Positions 42,687 through 54,199 of a stretch of 64,000 nucleotides of DNA are shown here, piece after piece (within the stretch, counting starts at the first letter, position 1; the number at the start of each line of letters is the position of its first letter). The DNA comes from Salinicoccus hispanicus (GTDB lineage Bacteria > Bacillota > Bacilli > Staphylococcales > Salinicoccaceae). The notes under the pieces were generated by a model. It did not search any database. It saw nothing but the letters and a program-made list of their open reading frames with translations, and was not told the origin of the DNA. The stretch covers positions 1-64,000 of the forward strand of contig NZ_WUUK01000001.1 of the NCBI RefSeq assembly GCF_009831115.1, read 5' to 3'. Both the position numbers and the translations under genes were made by a program.

Positions 42687-42943
42687 TGAAAAAAGTAGAA
42701 CTGATCGTTACATTGAAACCACAAGTACTGGATACGCAAGGTGAAGCACTGAATCGTGCGGTGCACGAACTGGATCATGATGAAATCAACAACATCCGTG
42801 TCGGCAAGGTGCTCTATTTCGACATCGATGAGACGGATGACGCGAAAATTGACGAAAGCGTACGACAGCTGTCGGAGAAACTGTTCACCAACACAGTCAT
42901 CGAAACGTATTCCTACAAAGTACTTGAAGAGGTGTCCCAGTAA
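42686..42943 (+). CDS. purS: FGAM synthase subunit PurS
   Basis: 85 residues, the small subunit that bridges PurL and PurQ in Gram-positive FGAM synthase. [21 protein letters not shown] and [15 protein letters not shown] are the family blocks. One-base TAATG overlaps at both ends show tight translational coupling with purC and purQ. Confidence 0.95.
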   Translation: MKKVELIVTLKPQVLDTQGEALNRAVHELDHDEINNIRVGKVLYFDIDETDDAKIDESVRQLSEKLFTNTVIETYSYKVLEEVSQ

Positions 42944-43620
42944 TGAAGTTCGCAGTCATTAGATTTCCAGGTTCCAACTGTGACAGGGATATGCTGAATG
43001 CAATCATCAAGGCGGGCGGCGAAGCGGAATACGTCGACTACCGTGAGACTTCACTATCCAAGTTCGATGGTGTACTGATTCCAGGCGGCTTTTCATTCGG
43101 CGACTATTTGAGAAGTGGTGCGATGGCAAGTGTGGCACCGATCACTTCGGCCATCAAAGAGGCGGCGGCAGACAACAAGCCGGTGCTTGGCGTATGCAAC
43201 GGATTTCAGATTCTGACGGAGATCGGCCTCCTGCCGGGTGCACTTATTTTCAACGATACGCATACTTTCATCTCGCGCAACGAAACACTGACGATCACAA
43301 ATAATGAAACACCATTTACGAGCCAATATGAAAAAGAGGAGTCAGTCGTCTATCCGGTGGCGCATGGAGAAGGGCACTACTACTGTGATGACGAAACATA
43401 TGCACAGCTCCTGAAGAATAATCAGATTGTACTGACCTACACTGACAACCCGAACGGCTCAAGAAATGATATTGCCGGCATCATCAATGAAAACGGCAAT
43501 GTCCTCGGCATGATGCCACATCCGGAGCGTGCACTCGAGGCACTGCTCGGCAGCGACGACGGTATGAAACTTTTTGAAAGAATGACGGAATGGGAGGCAG
43601 AACATGATTACATTCACTGA
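42943..43620 (+). CDS. purQ: FGAM synthase glutaminase subunit PurQ
   Basis: 225 residues, class I glutamine amidotransferase. The oxyanion/nucleophile region [22 protein letters not shown] carries the active Cys, and [13 protein letters not shown] near the end supplies the His-Glu pair. Delivers ammonia to PurL. Overlaps purL by 17 bases. Confidence 0.97.
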   Translation: MKFAVIRFPGSNCDRDMLNAIIKAGGEAEYVDYRETSLSKFDGVLIPGGFSFGDYLRSGAMASVAPITSAIKEAAADNKPVLGVCNGFQILTEIGLLPGALIFNDTHTFISRNETLTITNNETPFTSQYEKEESVVYPVAHGEGHYYCDDETYAQLLKNNQIVLTYTDNPNGSRNDIAGIINENGNVLGMMPHPERALEALLGSDDGMKLFERMTEWEAEHDYIH

Positions 43621-45781
43621 GCCGAACGAACAGGTGATAAAGGAAGAAAAACTATATGCCGATATGGGGCTCTCCGACCAGGAGTATGACAAGGTCGTCG
43701 AGATTCTCAGCAGACAGCCGAACTACACGGAAACAGGCATCTTCTCGGTCATGTGGAGCGAGCACTGTTCCTATAAGCATTCGAAGCCTTTCCTGACGCA
43801 GTTCCCGACAACAGGTGAACATGTACTGATGGGACCTGGTGAAGGTGCAGGTGTTGTGGATATCGGTGATGACCAGGCGGTTGTATTCAAAGTGGAATCC
43901 CACAACCACCCATCAGCTGTCGAGCCCTACCAGGGTGCAGCGACCGGCGTTGGCGGCATCATCCGCGATATCGTTTCCATCGGCGCACGTCCGATCGGAC
44001 TTTTGAATTCACTGCGTTTCGGCGAACTGACCGAGTCGAATAACCGTCGCCTGCTCCGAGGCGTTGTTGCAGGCATCGGCGGCTACGGCAACTGCATCGG
44101 CATCCCGACCGTCTCCGGGGAAGTTGAATTCGACCGCTCCTATGACGGAAACCCGCTGGTCAATGCAATGTGCGTCGGCATCATCGACCACGATAAGATC
44201 CAGAAGGGTACAGCAAAAGGCATCGGCAACAAAGTCATCTACGTCGGACTGAAAACAGGACGCGACGGTATCCATGGTGCAACTTTCGCATCGGAGGAAC
44301 TGACCGAGGAATCCGAATCGAAACGTCCATCCGTACAAATTGGTGATCCATTCACCGGCAAGAAGCTGATGGAAGCGACACTCGACGCAATCAGGCAGCC
44401 TGAACTCGTCGGCATCCAGGACATGGGTGCAGCGGGTCTCACATCTTCAAGTGCCGAAATGGCAGCCAAAGGTGAATCCGGCATTGCACTTCATCTCGAT
44501 CAGGTGCCGGTACGGGAAGCGGGCATCACACCTTACGAAATGATGCTGTCTGAAACGCAGGAACGTATGCTGCTCGTCGTTGAAGCGGGCACCGAGGACA
44601 AGTTCTTGTCCATGTTCGAAAACTACGAACTTGATTCGGCAGTCATCGGTGAAGTGACCGATACCGATCGCCTGGAGCTTTTCTTCCACGGTGAAAAATA
44701 CGCGGACATTCCGGTTCAGCCACTGTCCGATGAAGCACCGGTCTATATACTGGAAGGTGCAGCACCGGCTCAGGATGAATCGGATCATCAATATGGAGAT
44801 CATGATCTGAACGAAGTGTTCGATGCACTGGTCGGCCATCCGACTCATGGCTCGAAACGTTATATATATGAGCAATATGACAACCAGGTCGGCGCAAATA
44901 CTGTTCAGAAATCCGGTTTCGGCTCCGGCATCGTCCGTGTCGAAGGAACGGACAAGGCGATCGCAATGGCCATCGACGGCAAGAGCCGCTATGTCTATGC
45001 CGATCCATTGAACGGCGGCAAGGAAGCAGTGGCACAGACATTCCGCAGCATCGTTTCAACTGGTGCGATTCCGCTTGCGATGACCGACTGCCTGAACTAC
45101 GGCAGCCCGGAGAAACCGGAAATCTATCATCAGCTGGGTGAATCCACCCGCGGCATGGCCGAAGCATGTGCAGCATTGTCGACACCGGTCGTATCGGGGA
45201 ACGTCAGCCTGTATAATGAATCCAAAGGTACCATCCTTCCGACACCGGTCATCGGCATGGTCGGACTGATCGAGGATGTCAACTTCATGGCAGACCTCAA
45301 AATCGAATCGGGCGACGCCATCTATCTTGTCGGTGAGACGGAAAAGTCATTCGCCGGCAGCCAGATCGAAAAACTGATCGACAATGATATTAAAAAGCAG
45401 GTACGTCATATCGACCTTGAACTGGAGTACGCACGCGGCATGGATCTGCGTACGCGTCTCATCAATAAAGAAGTGAAAAAAATCGCCCCGGTCGGCCGTG
45501 GTGGCATTGCCATCAAACTGGCACAGCTTGCGGCATTCCACCAGCTCGGCATCGATGCGACACTCGATCTCGACGGAGAAGACCTTTTTGCAGAGAATGC
45601 CTCCCGCTATATCGTAATTGCACCTTCCGGACAGAAGATCAAGGACGGAAAAGAAATCGGCAGACTGACGGATGAAGGATTCCATATTGCAGCACGCAAT
45701 CTGACAATCGACAGAAGCACTGAGACGATTTCAAGTATTTGGGAAGGGGCAATTCCACAATGTATGACATCCGTGGATTAA
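43604..45781 (+). CDS. purL: FGAM synthase large subunit PurL
   Basis: 725 residues, the small-type PurL that needs PurS and Pur[19 protein letters not shown] (catalytic His region), [46 protein letters not shown] and the second half-repeat beginning near [13 protein letters not shown]. Catalyses ATP-dependent conversion of FGAR to FGAM. The 3' end overlaps purF by 22 bases. Confidence 0.97.
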   Translation: MITFTEPNEQVIKEEKLYADMGLSDQEYDKVVEILSRQPNYTETGIFSVMWSEHCSYKHSKPFLTQFPTTGEHVLMGPGEGAGVVDIGDDQAVVFKVESHNHPSAVEPYQGAATGVGGIIRDIVSIGARPIGLLNSLRFGELTESNNRRLLRGVVAGIGGYGNCIGIPTVSGEVEFDRSYDGNPLVNAMCVGIIDHDKIQKGTAKGIGNKVIYVGLKTGRDGIHGATFASEELTEESESKRPSVQIGDPFTGKKLMEATLDAIRQPELVGIQDMGAAGLTSSSAEMAAKGESGIALHLDQVPVREAGITPYEMMLSETQERMLLVVEAGTEDKFLSMFENYELDSAVIGEVTDTDRLELFFHGEKYADIPVQPLSDEAPVYILEGAAPAQDESDHQYGDHDLNEVFDALVGHPTHGSKRYIYEQYDNQVGANTVQKSGFGSGIVRVEGTDKAIAMAIDGKSRYVYADPLNGGKEAVAQTFRSIVSTGAIPLAMTDCLNYGSPEKPEIYHQLGESTRGMAEACAALSTPVVSGNVSLYNESKGTILPTPVIGMVGLIEDVNFMADLKIESGDAIYLVGETEKSFAGSQIEKLIDNDIKKQVRHIDLELEYARGMDLRTRLINKEVKKIAPVGRGGIAIKLAQLAAFHQLGIDATLDLDGEDLFAENASRYIVIAPSGQKIKDGKEIGRLTDEGFHIAARNLTIDRSTETISSIWEGAIPQCMTSVD

Positions 45782-47178
45782 ATGAAGAGTGCGGTGTGTT
45801 TGGAATCTTCAACCACCCGCAAGCCAGTGAACTGACTTATATTGCACTGCACAGCCTGCAGCACCGGGGCCAGGAAGGCGCTGGGATCGTCTGCTCGAAT
45901 GGGGAGTTCCTGTTCGGCGCACGCGGTATGGGGCTTCTGACAGAAGCGCTGTCCAAAGAACAGATGATGTCGCTCGATACGTTTCCGCATGCAATCGGCC
46001 ACGTCCGCTATGCAACAACAGGCGGCAGTGAACTATCAAATGTCCAGCCGTTCCTGTTCAAAAGCCATAAGGGCGACCTCGGGCTCGCCCACAACGGCAA
46101 TCTCGTCAATGCACTGAGTATACGCGAAGCGCTGGAAGACGATGGTGCGATCTTCCAGACGTCCTCCGACTCTGAAGTACTGGCACACCTGATCCGTAAA
46201 AATAAAAGTCCGGATAAGAAGCAGCGCATCAAGACGGCATTGCGCCAGTTGAAGGGTGCCTTTGCATTCGTCATCCTGGATGAGGATTCGCTGACCATCG
46301 CCCTCGATGACCACGGTGTCCGTCCACTCATGCTCGGCATGGTCGATGATGCCTACTGTGTTGCCAGTGAAACCTGCGCGTTCACAGCCATCGGAGCAGA
46401 CTATATCCGCGACATCGAGCCGGGCGAACTGATCACACTGAATGAGCAGGGCATCGAATTCGATCACTACACCGATGTATCAAAGCCCAACCTATGCTCT
46501 ATGGAGTACATCTATTTTGCCCGTGCAGATTCCGAATTCCGCAGCACTTCGACATATACCATCCGAAAATCACTCGGCCAGCAGCTGGCGCGTGAAATGG
46601 ACATTGATGCCGATATCGTCATCGGTGTTCCGGATTCAAGTCTGGCAGCAGCGAAAGGATTTTCCGAAGCTTCCGGCGTTCCGCAGGAGCAGGGGCTCAT
46701 CAAGAACCGCTATGTCGGGCGGACCTTCATTTCAAAGGGGCAGGAAGCAAGAGAGCGTGCTGTACGCATGAAGCTGTCGCCTGTACGAGATGTGGTCGAA
46801 GGTAAGCGTGTCATCGTCATCGATGATTCCATCGTCCGGGGGACGACCAGCCGCTTCATCGTCAAAGCACTTAAAAAAGCAGGGGCGAAGGAAGTGCATA
46901 TGGGCGTATCCTCGCCGCCACTGAAGAATCCGTGCTTCTATGGCATCGATGTATCGACACACGCAGAAATCATCGCATCGGCGAAGTCGACAGAAGAGAT
47001 CCGCGACGAGATCGGTGCGGACTCGCTGACGTATCTTTCTGTGGATGCGATGCACGATGTGTACTACTCCTATGGCTCAAAAGGCCAGTGTGATGCGTGC
47101 TTTACAGGCAATTATCCAATTGAAATCATCGATCGTCTCCTCCCTCAGGAGAAGGATCTGAAAACGAAAGGGGTCTGA
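45760..47178 (+). CDS. purF: glutamine PRPP amidotransferase
   Basis: 472 residues. The ATG at 45760 gives [16 protein letters not shown]: a short propeptide before Cys11, the N-terminal nucleophile after processing as in Bacillus Pur[15 protein letters not shown] and [16 protein letters not shown] mark the glutaminase; [18 protein letters not shown] is the PRPP loop. Cysteines at the C-terminus ([10 protein letters not shown]) probably ligate the 4Fe-4S cluster. First committed step of the pathway. GGAAGGGG precedes the start, within purL. Confidence 0.97.
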   Translation: MYDIRGLNEECGVFGIFNHPQASELTYIALHSLQHRGQEGAGIVCSNGEFLFGARGMGLLTEALSKEQMMSLDTFPHAIGHVRYATTGGSELSNVQPFLFKSHKGDLGLAHNGNLVNALSIREALEDDGAIFQTSSDSEVLAHLIRKNKSPDKKQRIKTALRQLKGAFAFVILDEDSLTIALDDHGVRPLMLGMVDDAYCVASETCAFTAIGADYIRDIEPGELITLNEQGIEFDHYTDVSKPNLCSMEYIYFARADSEFRSTSTYTIRKSLGQQLAREMDIDADIVIGVPDSSLAAAKGFSEASGVPQEQGLIKNRYVGRTFISKGQEARERAVRMKLSPVRDVVEGKRVIVIDDSIVRGTTSRFIVKALKKAGAKEVHMGVSSPPLKNPCFYGIDVSTHAEIIASAKSTEEIRDEIGADSLTYLSVDAMHDVYYSYGSKGQCDACFTGNYPIEIIDRLLPQEKDLKTKGV

Positions 47179-47179
47179 C

Positions 47180-48202
47180 ATGTCAGAACAATATAGAGAT
47201 GCCGGCGTGGATATAGAAGCAGGATACCAGGCAGTCAACCAGATCAGAACGCATGTCAAACGTACGATGCGCAAGGAAGTCATCGGGGGGCTCGGCGGCT
47301 TTGGCGCCGCTTTCGACCTGTCCAAGCTGAATATGAAGGCACCGGTGCTCGTCTCCGGGACGGATGGGGTCGGCACCAAGCTGAAGCTTGCCATCGATCA
47401 TGATCGTCATACGACCATCGGCATCGATGCTGTAGCGATGTGTGTGAATGATATTCTGACGACAGGCGCAGAACCGCTTTATTTCCTGGATTATATTGCT
47501 GTAAACAAAGTCGTGCCGAAGCATATCGCGGATATCGTCGAAGGTGTGGCGGCAGGCTGCGAAGATGCAGGCTGTGCACTGATCGGCGGTGAGACGGCGG
47601 AAATGGGCGACATGTACGGCCAGGGCGAGTATGATATCGCCGGATTCAGTGTCGGTGCAGTGGAGAAGACCGGGTATATCGATGGTTCAGATGCCAGGCC
47701 GGGTGACCGTATCATCGGTCTGCCATCAAGCGGCATCCATTCCAATGGCTACAGCCTTGTCAGAAAATGGCTCGAAAAGTATTCTGTTGATGTCAATGAA
47801 GAAATCGACGGGACGCCGATCATCGACCTCCTGATGGCGCCGACCCGCATCTATGTGAAAAGTGTCCTCAAAGTCATCGACCGTATTGATGTCAAGGCGA
47901 TGAGCCATATTACAGGTGGCGGTTTCATTGAAAATATACCGCGTGCATTCCCGGACGATGTCGGCATCGATATTGATGTTTCGGACATTCAAATTCCGAA
48001 AGTCATCGAATGGCTGACATCGCTCGGTGAAATGGATAGGAATGAAGCCTATAACGTCTTCAATATGGGCATCGGATTCATACTATGTGTCGGCGAAGCA
48101 GATGTGGAAGAAACGATGGAAATTCTGGAGTCGGCTGGAGAGTCGCCCAAACTGATCGGTCAGGTGACCGAAGGAAGCGGTCTTAAGATCCATGGCTATT
48201 AG
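47180..48202 (+). CDS. purM: AIR synthase
   Basis: 340 residues. [57 protein letters not shown] and [14 protein letters not shown] are the conserved PurM/PurL-superfamily blocks. Converts FGAM to AIR with ATP. Starts 2 bases after the purF stop (GAAAGGGG upstream) and overlaps purN by 11 bases. Confidence 0.97.
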   Translation: MSEQYRDAGVDIEAGYQAVNQIRTHVKRTMRKEVIGGLGGFGAAFDLSKLNMKAPVLVSGTDGVGTKLKLAIDHDRHTTIGIDAVAMCVNDILTTGAEPLYFLDYIAVNKVVPKHIADIVEGVAAGCEDAGCALIGGETAEMGDMYGQGEYDIAGFSVGAVEKTGYIDGSDARPGDRIIGLPSSGIHSNGYSLVRKWLEKYSVDVNEEIDGTPIIDLLMAPTRIYVKSVLKVIDRIDVKAMSHITGGGFIENIPRAFPDDVGIDIDVSDIQIPKVIEWLTSLGEMDRNEAYNVFNMGIGFILCVGEADVEETMEILESAGESPKLIGQVTEGSGLKIHGY

Positions 48203-48779
48203 AGTGGCCGTCCTCGCTTCAGGTGGCGGCACCAACTTTGAAAATCTGGCACGTCATGCATCCGGGATCGGCATGGAAATTGCCGTACTGATCTCGGATA
48301 AGCATGATGCCTTTGCCATTACCCGGGCACAGAACCTCGGCATCCCGCATCACGTACATAGCCGCAAGGATTTTGACTCGAAAGCGGCGCATGAAGCGGC
48401 AATACTCGAGACACTGTCGGCACATGACGTTTCCTATGTGCTGCTGGCAGGCTTCATGCGTATTCTGTCACCGCACTTCATTGAAACCTATGATCATCGC
48501 ATCATCAACCTGCATCCATCGCTGCTGCCGAGCTTCAAAGGACGCGACGGCATCCGGGATGCCTACGAATATGGGGTCAAGGTGACCGGTGTCACCATCC
48601 ATTATGTCGATGCAGGCATCGATACTGGTGAGATCATTGCACAAGTCCCGGTTCAGATCGAAGCGGGAGATACACTTGAAGACGTTGAAAATAAAATCCA
48701 TAAGGTAGAGTATGCACTCTATCCCGCAGCAATCAAAAAAGTTTTGAAGGAGAGAGACGATGAAGAAAGCACTCATTAG
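48192..48779 (+). CDS. purN: GAR formyltransferase
   Basis: 195 residues. [54 protein letters not shown] (catalytic Asn and His) and [19 protein letters not shown] (Asp) identify the 10-formyl-THF-dependent enzyme. Uses the cofactor supplied by FolD. Overlaps purH by 20 bases. Confidence 0.97.
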   Translation: MAIRVAVLASGGGTNFENLARHASGIGMEIAVLISDKHDAFAITRAQNLGIPHHVHSRKDFDSKAAHEAAILETLSAHDVSYVLLAGFMRILSPHFIETYDHRIINLHPSLLPSFKGRDGIRDAYEYGVKVTGVTIHYVDAGIDTGEIIAQVPVQIEAGDTLEDVENKIHKVEYALYPAAIKKVLKERDDEESTH

Positions 48780-50238
48780 CGTTTCCGATAAAAGAGGACT
48801 GGAACCGTTTGTTCGTGGTCTTGCGCGCAACGATTTCGAAATCTATTCCACAGGTGGTACTTTGAAAGTCATTGAATCTTTCGGTGTGAAAGTGAAGAAT
48901 GTCAGTGATCTGACAGGGTTCGAGGAAATACTCGACGGTCGTGTGAAGACACTCCATCCGGCAGTCCATGGTGGCATTCTGGCCGACCGTGACAATGCGG
49001 AGCATATGGCGGCACTGGATTCACAGGACATTTCCCTTATCGATCTTGTGGCTGTCAATCTCTATCCGTTCAAGGAGACGGTTGCCAAGGAAGATGTTTC
49101 TGAATCGGAAGCGGTCGAGAATATCGATATCGGTGGACCGACGATGTTGCGTGCAGCCGCTAAAAACTTCAAGCATGTGACAACCATCGTCTCTCCTGAA
49201 GACTACGGTGAGATCATCCAGCGCATCGAATCGAATATGCTTGATGAGGCATATCGCCGTTCGCTGATGGTCAAGGTATTCCGTCATACGAACGACTACG
49301 ACCAGGCGATCGTCAACCACTTCAGCCAAGCCGAAGAAACGCTCCGCTACGGCGAAAACCCGCATCAGGCGGCGCGTCTCGTCCGGACGACTGAAGATCG
49401 CAATACAATACTGAATGCAGATGTCCTGCACGGCAAGGCGTTGTCCTACAACAACATCCGTGATGCGGATGCCGCATTCCAGCTGGCCAAAAAGTTCACG
49501 ATGCCGGTTGCGGTTGCTGTCAAACACATGAATCCGTGTGGCGTCGGCACGGGAGAAACCATCTCTGAAGCATTCAGAAATGCACATGAAGCGGACAGCC
49601 AGTCCATCTTCGGCGGCATTGTTGCGCTGAATAAGACGGTGGACCGTGAGACGGCTGAACAGTTGCATTCCATCTTCCTTGAAGTCATCATCGCCCCATC
49701 CTACGATGAGGCGGCGCTTGAAATCCTGACACAGAAGAAGAATATCCGGCTGCTTGAAGCGGACTACCATGAAGATTCGCATGCAGAGGAGTTCGTCAGT
49801 GTATCAGGTGGTTATCTTGTCCAGACGCAGGATACCGGTGCGCTTGATGAATCTGATATCAAAGTGGTGACGGAAGAAAAGCCGTCACGCGACCAGATGG
49901 CTGCGATGGCACTGGCATGGGAAGTTTCAAAGCATGTGAAGAGCAACGCGATTGTGCTGGCAAATGAAAAACAGACCGTTGGTATCGGAGCTGGACAGAT
50001 GAACCGTGTGGGTGCGCTCGAGATTGCCATCGACCGTGCACTTGAACTCGGCGGCAATGTTGTGATGGCCAGCGATGGCTTCTTCCCGATGCCGGATAGT
50101 GTCGAGCTTGCGCATGAAAATGGCATCCGTGCAGTCATTCAGCCGGGCGGATCGAAGCGCGATCAGGAATCCATCGATTTCTGCAACGAAAATGGCATGT
50201 CGATGGTCTTTACAGGCATGAGGCACTTCAAGCACTAG
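48760..50238 (+). CDS. purH: bifunctional AICAR formyltransferase / IMP cyclohydrolase
   Basis: 492 residues. IMP cyclohydrolase domain first ([47 protein letters not shown]), then the AICAR transformylase domain ([25 protein letters not shown], and the C-terminal [39 protein letters not shown]). Performs the last two steps to IMP. GGAGAG precedes the ATG. A small hairpin separates it from purD. Confidence 0.97.
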   Translation: MKKALISVSDKRGLEPFVRGLARNDFEIYSTGGTLKVIESFGVKVKNVSDLTGFEEILDGRVKTLHPAVHGGILADRDNAEHMAALDSQDISLIDLVAVNLYPFKETVAKEDVSESEAVENIDIGGPTMLRAAAKNFKHVTTIVSPEDYGEIIQRIESNMLDEAYRRSLMVKVFRHTNDYDQAIVNHFSQAEETLRYGENPHQAARLVRTTEDRNTILNADVLHGKALSYNNIRDADAAFQLAKKFTMPVAVAVKHMNPCGVGTGETISEAFRNAHEADSQSIFGGIVALNKTVDRETAEQLHSIFLEVIIAPSYDEAALEILTQKKNIRLLEADYHEDSHAEEFVSVSGGYLVQTQDTGALDESDIKVVTEEKPSRDQMAAMALAWEVSKHVKSNAIVLANEKQTVGIGAGQMNRVGALEIAIDRALELGGNVVMASDGFFPMPDSVELAHENGIRAVIQPGGSKRDQESIDFCNENGMSMVFTGMRHFKH

Positions 50239-50245
50239 ATATATG

Positions 50246-50276
50246 AGCCGGAGAGATCCGGCTATTTATTTTTTAA
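50246..50276 (+). terminator. short terminator-like hairpin between purH and purD
   Basis: AGCCGGA / TCCGGCT with a GAGA loop, followed by ATTTATTTTTT. Short stem, so partial termination or attenuation before purD is possible. Confidence 0.6.
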
Positions 50277-50295
50277 AATGAAGGGAGCAGTAAAG

Positions 50296-51540
50296 ATGAA
50301 TGTTGCAGTAATTGGTGGCGGGGGCAGGGAACATGCCCTGGTCAGGAAATTTGCCCAGTCCGATCGTGTCGAAACGATCTATGCGATCCCCGGGAATGAT
50401 GGCATGCGTGATATTGCCGAGGTCGTACCTGAAATTGGGGAGACCGACTTTCAGGCAATAGCTGAACTGTGCAGCAGCAAGCAGGTGGAGTGGGTGGTTG
50501 TTGGACCGGAAGCACCTCTCAGCGAGGGTATTGCAGATTACTTGGAGTCACGGAACATCAAAGTATTTGGTCCGAGGAAAGAAGAGGCCAAGATTGAATC
50601 TTCCAAAGCCTTCACTAAAAATATCATGGAGAAGTATGATATACCGACAGCAAGTTACAAGGCATTCACAGATTATGATGCTGCGTACGCATACATAGAA
50701 TCCGTCGGTGCGCCCATTGTTCTGAAAAAGGATGGTCTGGCTGCCGGCAAAGGTGTCATTGTAGCTACCGATATGGATGAGGCGCTCGCGGGACTTGATG
50801 CACTGATGTCGGATTCCGATGCACCGATTGTCATCGAGGAGTTTCTGGAAGGGGAGGAGTTTTCCCTGATGGTGCTCGTCAATGGGGACTACACGCATTC
50901 ATTTGAAATCATTGCCCAGGACCATAAGCGTGCGTTCGATAATGACGAAGGACCGAACACCGGTGGCATGGGTGCCTATGCACCGGTCACACATATCCCG
51001 GAAAGTGTCCGTCAGGAAGCGGTGGACCGCATCATCAAGCCGATGGCTGAAGCGATGGTCAAAGAAGGCCTAGACTATTTCGGTGTACTATATCTGGGTG
51101 CCATCGTCACGGAAAATGGGGTAAAAACCATTGAATTCAATGCTCGCTTCGGCGATCCTGAAGCTCAGATCCTCCTGTCACTGATGGAAGACGACCTTGT
51201 TGATGTACTTGAAAAAGTGGGCAGAAAAGAAGCATTCACATTGACGTTCTCTCCTGGTTTTAAAGTCGGCGTCATGCTTGCCAGCGCAGGGTATCCGGAC
51301 GCCTATGACAAGGGAAATGCCCTTGACTTTGAGGCTGTGCGTGAGAAGAGCTTTGTCAGTGGTCTCAGGCAGGAAGAAGACACCTGGGTGACAAGTGGCG
51401 GCAGAGTACTGCTTGTTACAGGTGAAGGCCAAACGATAGAGGCGGCGATTGATTCGGCCTACACTAATGTCGATCAGGTGAAATTCAATGAAGACGAACT
51501 CTTCATCCGTCGGGATATAGGACGTCACGCAATAAAATAG
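50296..51540 (+). CDS. purD: GAR synthetase
   Basis: 414 residues, ATP-grasp ligase joining phosphoribosylamine and glycine. NVAVIGGGGREHALVRK at the N-terminus, VVGPEAPLSEGIADYL, VLKKDGLAAGKGVIVA, EEFLEGEEFSLMVLV, DNDEGPNTGGMGAYAP and EFNARFGDPEAQILL. ATG 50296 follows AAGGGAG by 8 bases; the longer frame at 50278 begins at that site. Last gene of the operon, set apart from purH by 57 bases and a hairpin, unlike the overlapped genes before it. Confidence 0.97.
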   Translation: MNVAVIGGGGREHALVRKFAQSDRVETIYAIPGNDGMRDIAEVVPEIGETDFQAIAELCSSKQVEWVVVGPEAPLSEGIADYLESRNIKVFGPRKEEAKIESSKAFTKNIMEKYDIPTASYKAFTDYDAAYAYIESVGAPIVLKKDGLAAGKGVIVATDMDEALAGLDALMSDSDAPIVIEEFLEGEEFSLMVLVNGDYTHSFEIIAQDHKRAFDNDEGPNTGGMGAYAPVTHIPESVRQEAVDRIIKPMAEAMVKEGLDYFGVLYLGAIVTENGVKTIEFNARFGDPEAQILLSLMEDDLVDVLEKVGRKEAFTLTFSPGFKVGVMLASAGYPDAYDKGNALDFEAVREKSFVSGLRQEEDTWVTSGGRVLLVTGEGQTIEAAIDSAYTNVDQVKFNEDELFIRRDIGRHAIK

Positions 51541-51558
51541 TTGATATCAGGCAATAAA

Positions 51559-51589
51559 AATGCGCTGCCAGAAGTTCTGGCAGCGCATT
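51559..51589. terminator. terminator of the purine operon (bidirectional)
   Basis: Perfect 13-bp stem AATGCGCTGCCAG / CTGGCAGCGCATT, loop AAGTT, then an AT-rich tail; AAAAA on the other side lets it serve the converging small gene as well. Confidence 0.9.
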
Positions 51590-51595
51590 ATATTA

Positions 51596-51886
51596 TTATT
51601 CGAATGAATCCTGGATTTCATCTTCAGTCTTCTTGGACCCGGATTCATCTCTCTCCTGATCCTTGCCCTTATCAACTTTCCTGTCCGCTTCCGTGTCGAT
51701 ATCATCTGCAGGGTTCTCTTTGGTGCGTGCTTCCTTTGCTGCATCTTCAATATCGGATTTCTGATCACCGCTGTTGCCCTCAGTGTCCCTATCCGCTTCT
51801 GTATCCATGCCTTCTGCTGGATTCTCCTTCGTCGGTGCATTCTGCTCCTGTTTCTTCTCTTCTTGTTCTTTATCGTCAAAGTTCAC
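51596..51886 (-). CDS. small acidic protein with an internal duplication
   Basis: 96 residues, almost all charged or polar, no hydrophobic core. The block TKENPA-xxx-DTEADR occurs twice (about residues 19-32 and 55-68), each followed by a charged stretch. Likely disordered. GTG start with AGGAG 9 bases upstream. Together with the small genes at 30.8-31.7 kb it suggests a class of stress-related hydrophilic proteins in this genome; function unknown. Confidence 0.68.
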   Translation of the reverse strand: MNFDDKEQEEKKQEQNAPTKENPAEGMDTEADRDTEGNSGDQKSDIEDAAKEARTKENPADDIDTEADRKVDKGKDQERDESGSKKTEDEIQDSFE

Positions 51887-52076
51887 TTCAAATCACTCCT
51901 GTAAGTACTGTTTTGATATCATATATTATTATTTCTTATCTGCTGTTAGTTGAGAGATACCCCGCACTCCCGATCATTAAACAAAATAAAGAATATTTAT
52001 TTCGATGAAATGAGGATTCGATGCATTCGACCACCAAATCCTCTATAATGGGGAGGGATATTGAGGTGAAATGAAA

Positions 52077-53297
52077 ATGAAATGGTTGAAACAGCAAAGT
52101 GAAGTAATTATAAGCATTCTTCTTGGAGTGTTTTTTGTCATATTGGGATTGTTCATCCTATTTAATGCAGGCAGGATCAGAGGAGAGGCATTGGAAATTT
52201 CCAGGATCGAGACGTTCTTCGATCTGTTCAATGCATTTTTTGTAGAAGTCATCAATATACTCGGCATCGTCATCGGTGGTTTTCCGATCATAGCAGGCAT
52301 TCTGCTCATTCTTTTTGGTATCGGGATGTTCAAGATTGCACAGCTCATCCGGCGGACGACCGAATATGATACAAGTCTTTCTCTTTTCTTCATAGGTCTT
52401 TCTTTCGTGCTGTTCCTGATGACCACACTGCTGATGTTCCAGGTATATGGCTGGTTTGCACTGTTCTTCATGCTCGCATTCGTCGTCCATATGCTCTACA
52501 GCATCTTCAATGAGCATCTGGATCCGAGACACCGCAAGGAGCATTATATGGTCATCCTGTTCTTCTACGGACTGGCCTACTTCTTCACACAGAATGCAGT
52601 GTATTCGACTATAGAAAAGACGCTGTCTCCGACTGACGTCCTGTCGATCGACATGTTCTTTGCGATCATCTGGATACTGTCACTGATGGCGCTGTGGGTG
52701 GGCGTGTTCCTCTCGAAATCGAAAAACCTGCTTAAAAAACCGAAAAAAGGGGACGCGGCGACCCTTTCACGGCAGCACAAGCGCCGCAGGCTGCATCCGG
52801 ATGAATACCTCCGATTTTCAAAACAGCTGTACGACGTGCGCAATGGACTTCTGCAGAGAGTGAAGCAGTTCATGGAAATTGAAATTCCATCCTGGCTGAA
52901 GCCGAACTATATCGAGCTGCTGCTCGGTGCGCTCGTGTTGATTTTCATCCTCATCGAGTTCAACAACCGTCAAGGTGTCTTCACGGAAGGCTACTTCAAC
53001 CTGTCGGATATGCAGTATATATATGAATGGGTCAATCTGTTCCTATCTCTGGCGCTTGCAGTGGCCTATCTTTTTACTACGTTCTTCAATATGACCCAAA
53101 ACAGGTTCTACCACAGGCAGATGATCTTCATCACCGCACTGTGGCTTAAAGTGACGGTCAGTCTGTATATTACGGTATTCAAGGATGTGGAACTGTCGCT
53201 CTTCATACTGCCGTTCAACATTCTTCTTGTGATGCTGACCACACCGCTTCTGATCATCAGCATATTCAAGGAATTTGATAAGGGAGGACGAAAATGA
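52077..53297 (+). CDS. hypothetical polytopic membrane protein
   Basis: 406 residues with about ten hydrophobic helices in two groups (about 8-215 and 280-400) joined by a basic cytoplasmic loop (KKPKKGDAATLSRQHKRRRLHPDEYLRFSKQLYD). No known family recognised. ATG 52077 lies 7 bases after GAGGTGA; ATG 52071 is too close. Its stop overlaps hutG by four bases (ATGA), and hutG overlaps the next gene the same way, so the three are translated together. A link with histidine breakdown is possible but unsupported. Confidence 0.75.
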   Translation: MKWLKQQSEVIISILLGVFFVILGLFILFNAGRIRGEALEISRIETFFDLFNAFFVEVINILGIVIGGFPIIAGILLILFGIGMFKIAQLIRRTTEYDTSLSLFFIGLSFVLFLMTTLLMFQVYGWFALFFMLAFVVHMLYSIFNEHLDPRHRKEHYMVILFFYGLAYFFTQNAVYSTIEKTLSPTDVLSIDMFFAIIWILSLMALWVGVFLSKSKNLLKKPKKGDAATLSRQHKRRRLHPDEYLRFSKQLYDVRNGLLQRVKQFMEIEIPSWLKPNYIELLLGALVLIFILIEFNNRQGVFTEGYFNLSDMQYIYEWVNLFLSLALAVAYLFTTFFNMTQNRFYHRQMIFITALWLKVTVSLYITVFKDVELSLFILPFNILLVMLTTPLLIISIFKEFDKGGRK

Positions 53298-54199
53298 AAA
53301 ATATCGAACAGCATGACTATGCGGGCAGGGTGGACAACCCGGAAATCAAAGAGCGGCTCCACCAGGTCATAAGCCAGTGGGACAGCAGCACGCCAAGCGG
53401 TGCGCCGGTATTCATCGGTTTCCGCTCCGAAGAAGGTGTGAAGCGTAATAAAGGCCGCCGGGGGGCTTTCGACGGACCGGTCGTTGTACGGCAGAAGCTC
53501 GCATCGATGCCCTACGAGAAACCGGTATTCGACTACGGCAGCATCCTCGGAGACCACGACCTGGAAGCGTCCCAGACGGCACTCGGTCAAAGTGTTGCGG
53601 CAGTGCTGTCGAACAACCAGTTCCCACTCATCATCGGCGGCGGACATGAAACACTGTATGGGCACTACCTCGGGGTAAGGCAGGCATTCCCGGATAAGAA
53701 GCTTGCTGTCGTCAACTTCGATGCGCACTTCGATCTTAGAGACGAACAGCCGTCTTCAGGCACAATGTTTCATCAGATCCTTTCGGATGACCCGGATATC
53801 GACTATTACGTCTTCGGCATTCAAGAATCCGGAAACACAGCAAGCCTGTTTCGTACGGCAGACCGCTTCGGTGTGCGATACGCACTGATGAACGAAGTGC
53901 GGAACACGGATGTCTACACCCGTGTACTGGAGGAACTCAAGGAATACGATGCTGTATTTGCGACACTGTGCATGGATTCCGTCCAGCAGAGCGTGGCGCC
54001 AGGAACAAGCGCACCTGCGCAGAACGGCTATACGGCATGTGAAATTCATGATATGGTAGCACAACTTGCCAAACTTGAAAATCTGACAAGCTTCGACATC
54101 AGTGAAGTGGCACCTGCCCTTGATATCGATGATCGGACAAGCAGTCTGGCAGCAAGCCTATTCCATAGTTTTATGACAGAGAGGGAGACATTCCAATGA
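53294..54199 (+). CDS. hutG: formimidoylglutamase HutG (ureohydrolase family)
   Basis: 301 residues. Mn-binding blocks GGGHET (about residue 116), VNFDAHFDLR and TLCMDSVQQSVAPGTSAPA are those of the arginase fold. Cleaves N-formimidoyl-L-glutamate to glutamate and formamide, the last step of histidine use. The first Asp of the usual D-x-D metal motif is Cys here (C-M-D); from memory Staphylococcus aureus HutG has the same C-M-D, so it is a lineage trait and not damage. No other hut genes are near. Four-base overlaps on both sides. Confidence 0.88.
   Translation: MKNIEQHDYAGRVDNPEIKERLHQVISQWDSSTPSGAPVFIGFRSEEGVKRNKGRRGAFDGPVVVRQKLASMPYEKPVFDYGSILGDHDLEASQTALGQSVAAVLSNNQFPLIIGGGHETLYGHYLGVRQAFPDKKLAVVNFDAHFDLRDEQPSSGTMFHQILSDDPDIDYYVFGIQESGNTASLFRTADRFGVRYALMNEVRNTDVYTRVLEELKEYDAVFATLCMDSVQQSVAPGTSAPAQNGYTACEIHDMVAQLAKLENLTSFDISEVAPALDIDDRTSSLAASLFHSFMTERETFQ

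Noticed and set aside
53960-54020. Loss of the first Asp of the D-x-D manganese motif in HutG (C-M-D) as possible inactivation.
   Set aside because: The rest of the active site is intact and, from memory, Staphylococcus aureus HutG has the same C-M-D, so it is treated as a lineage feature.
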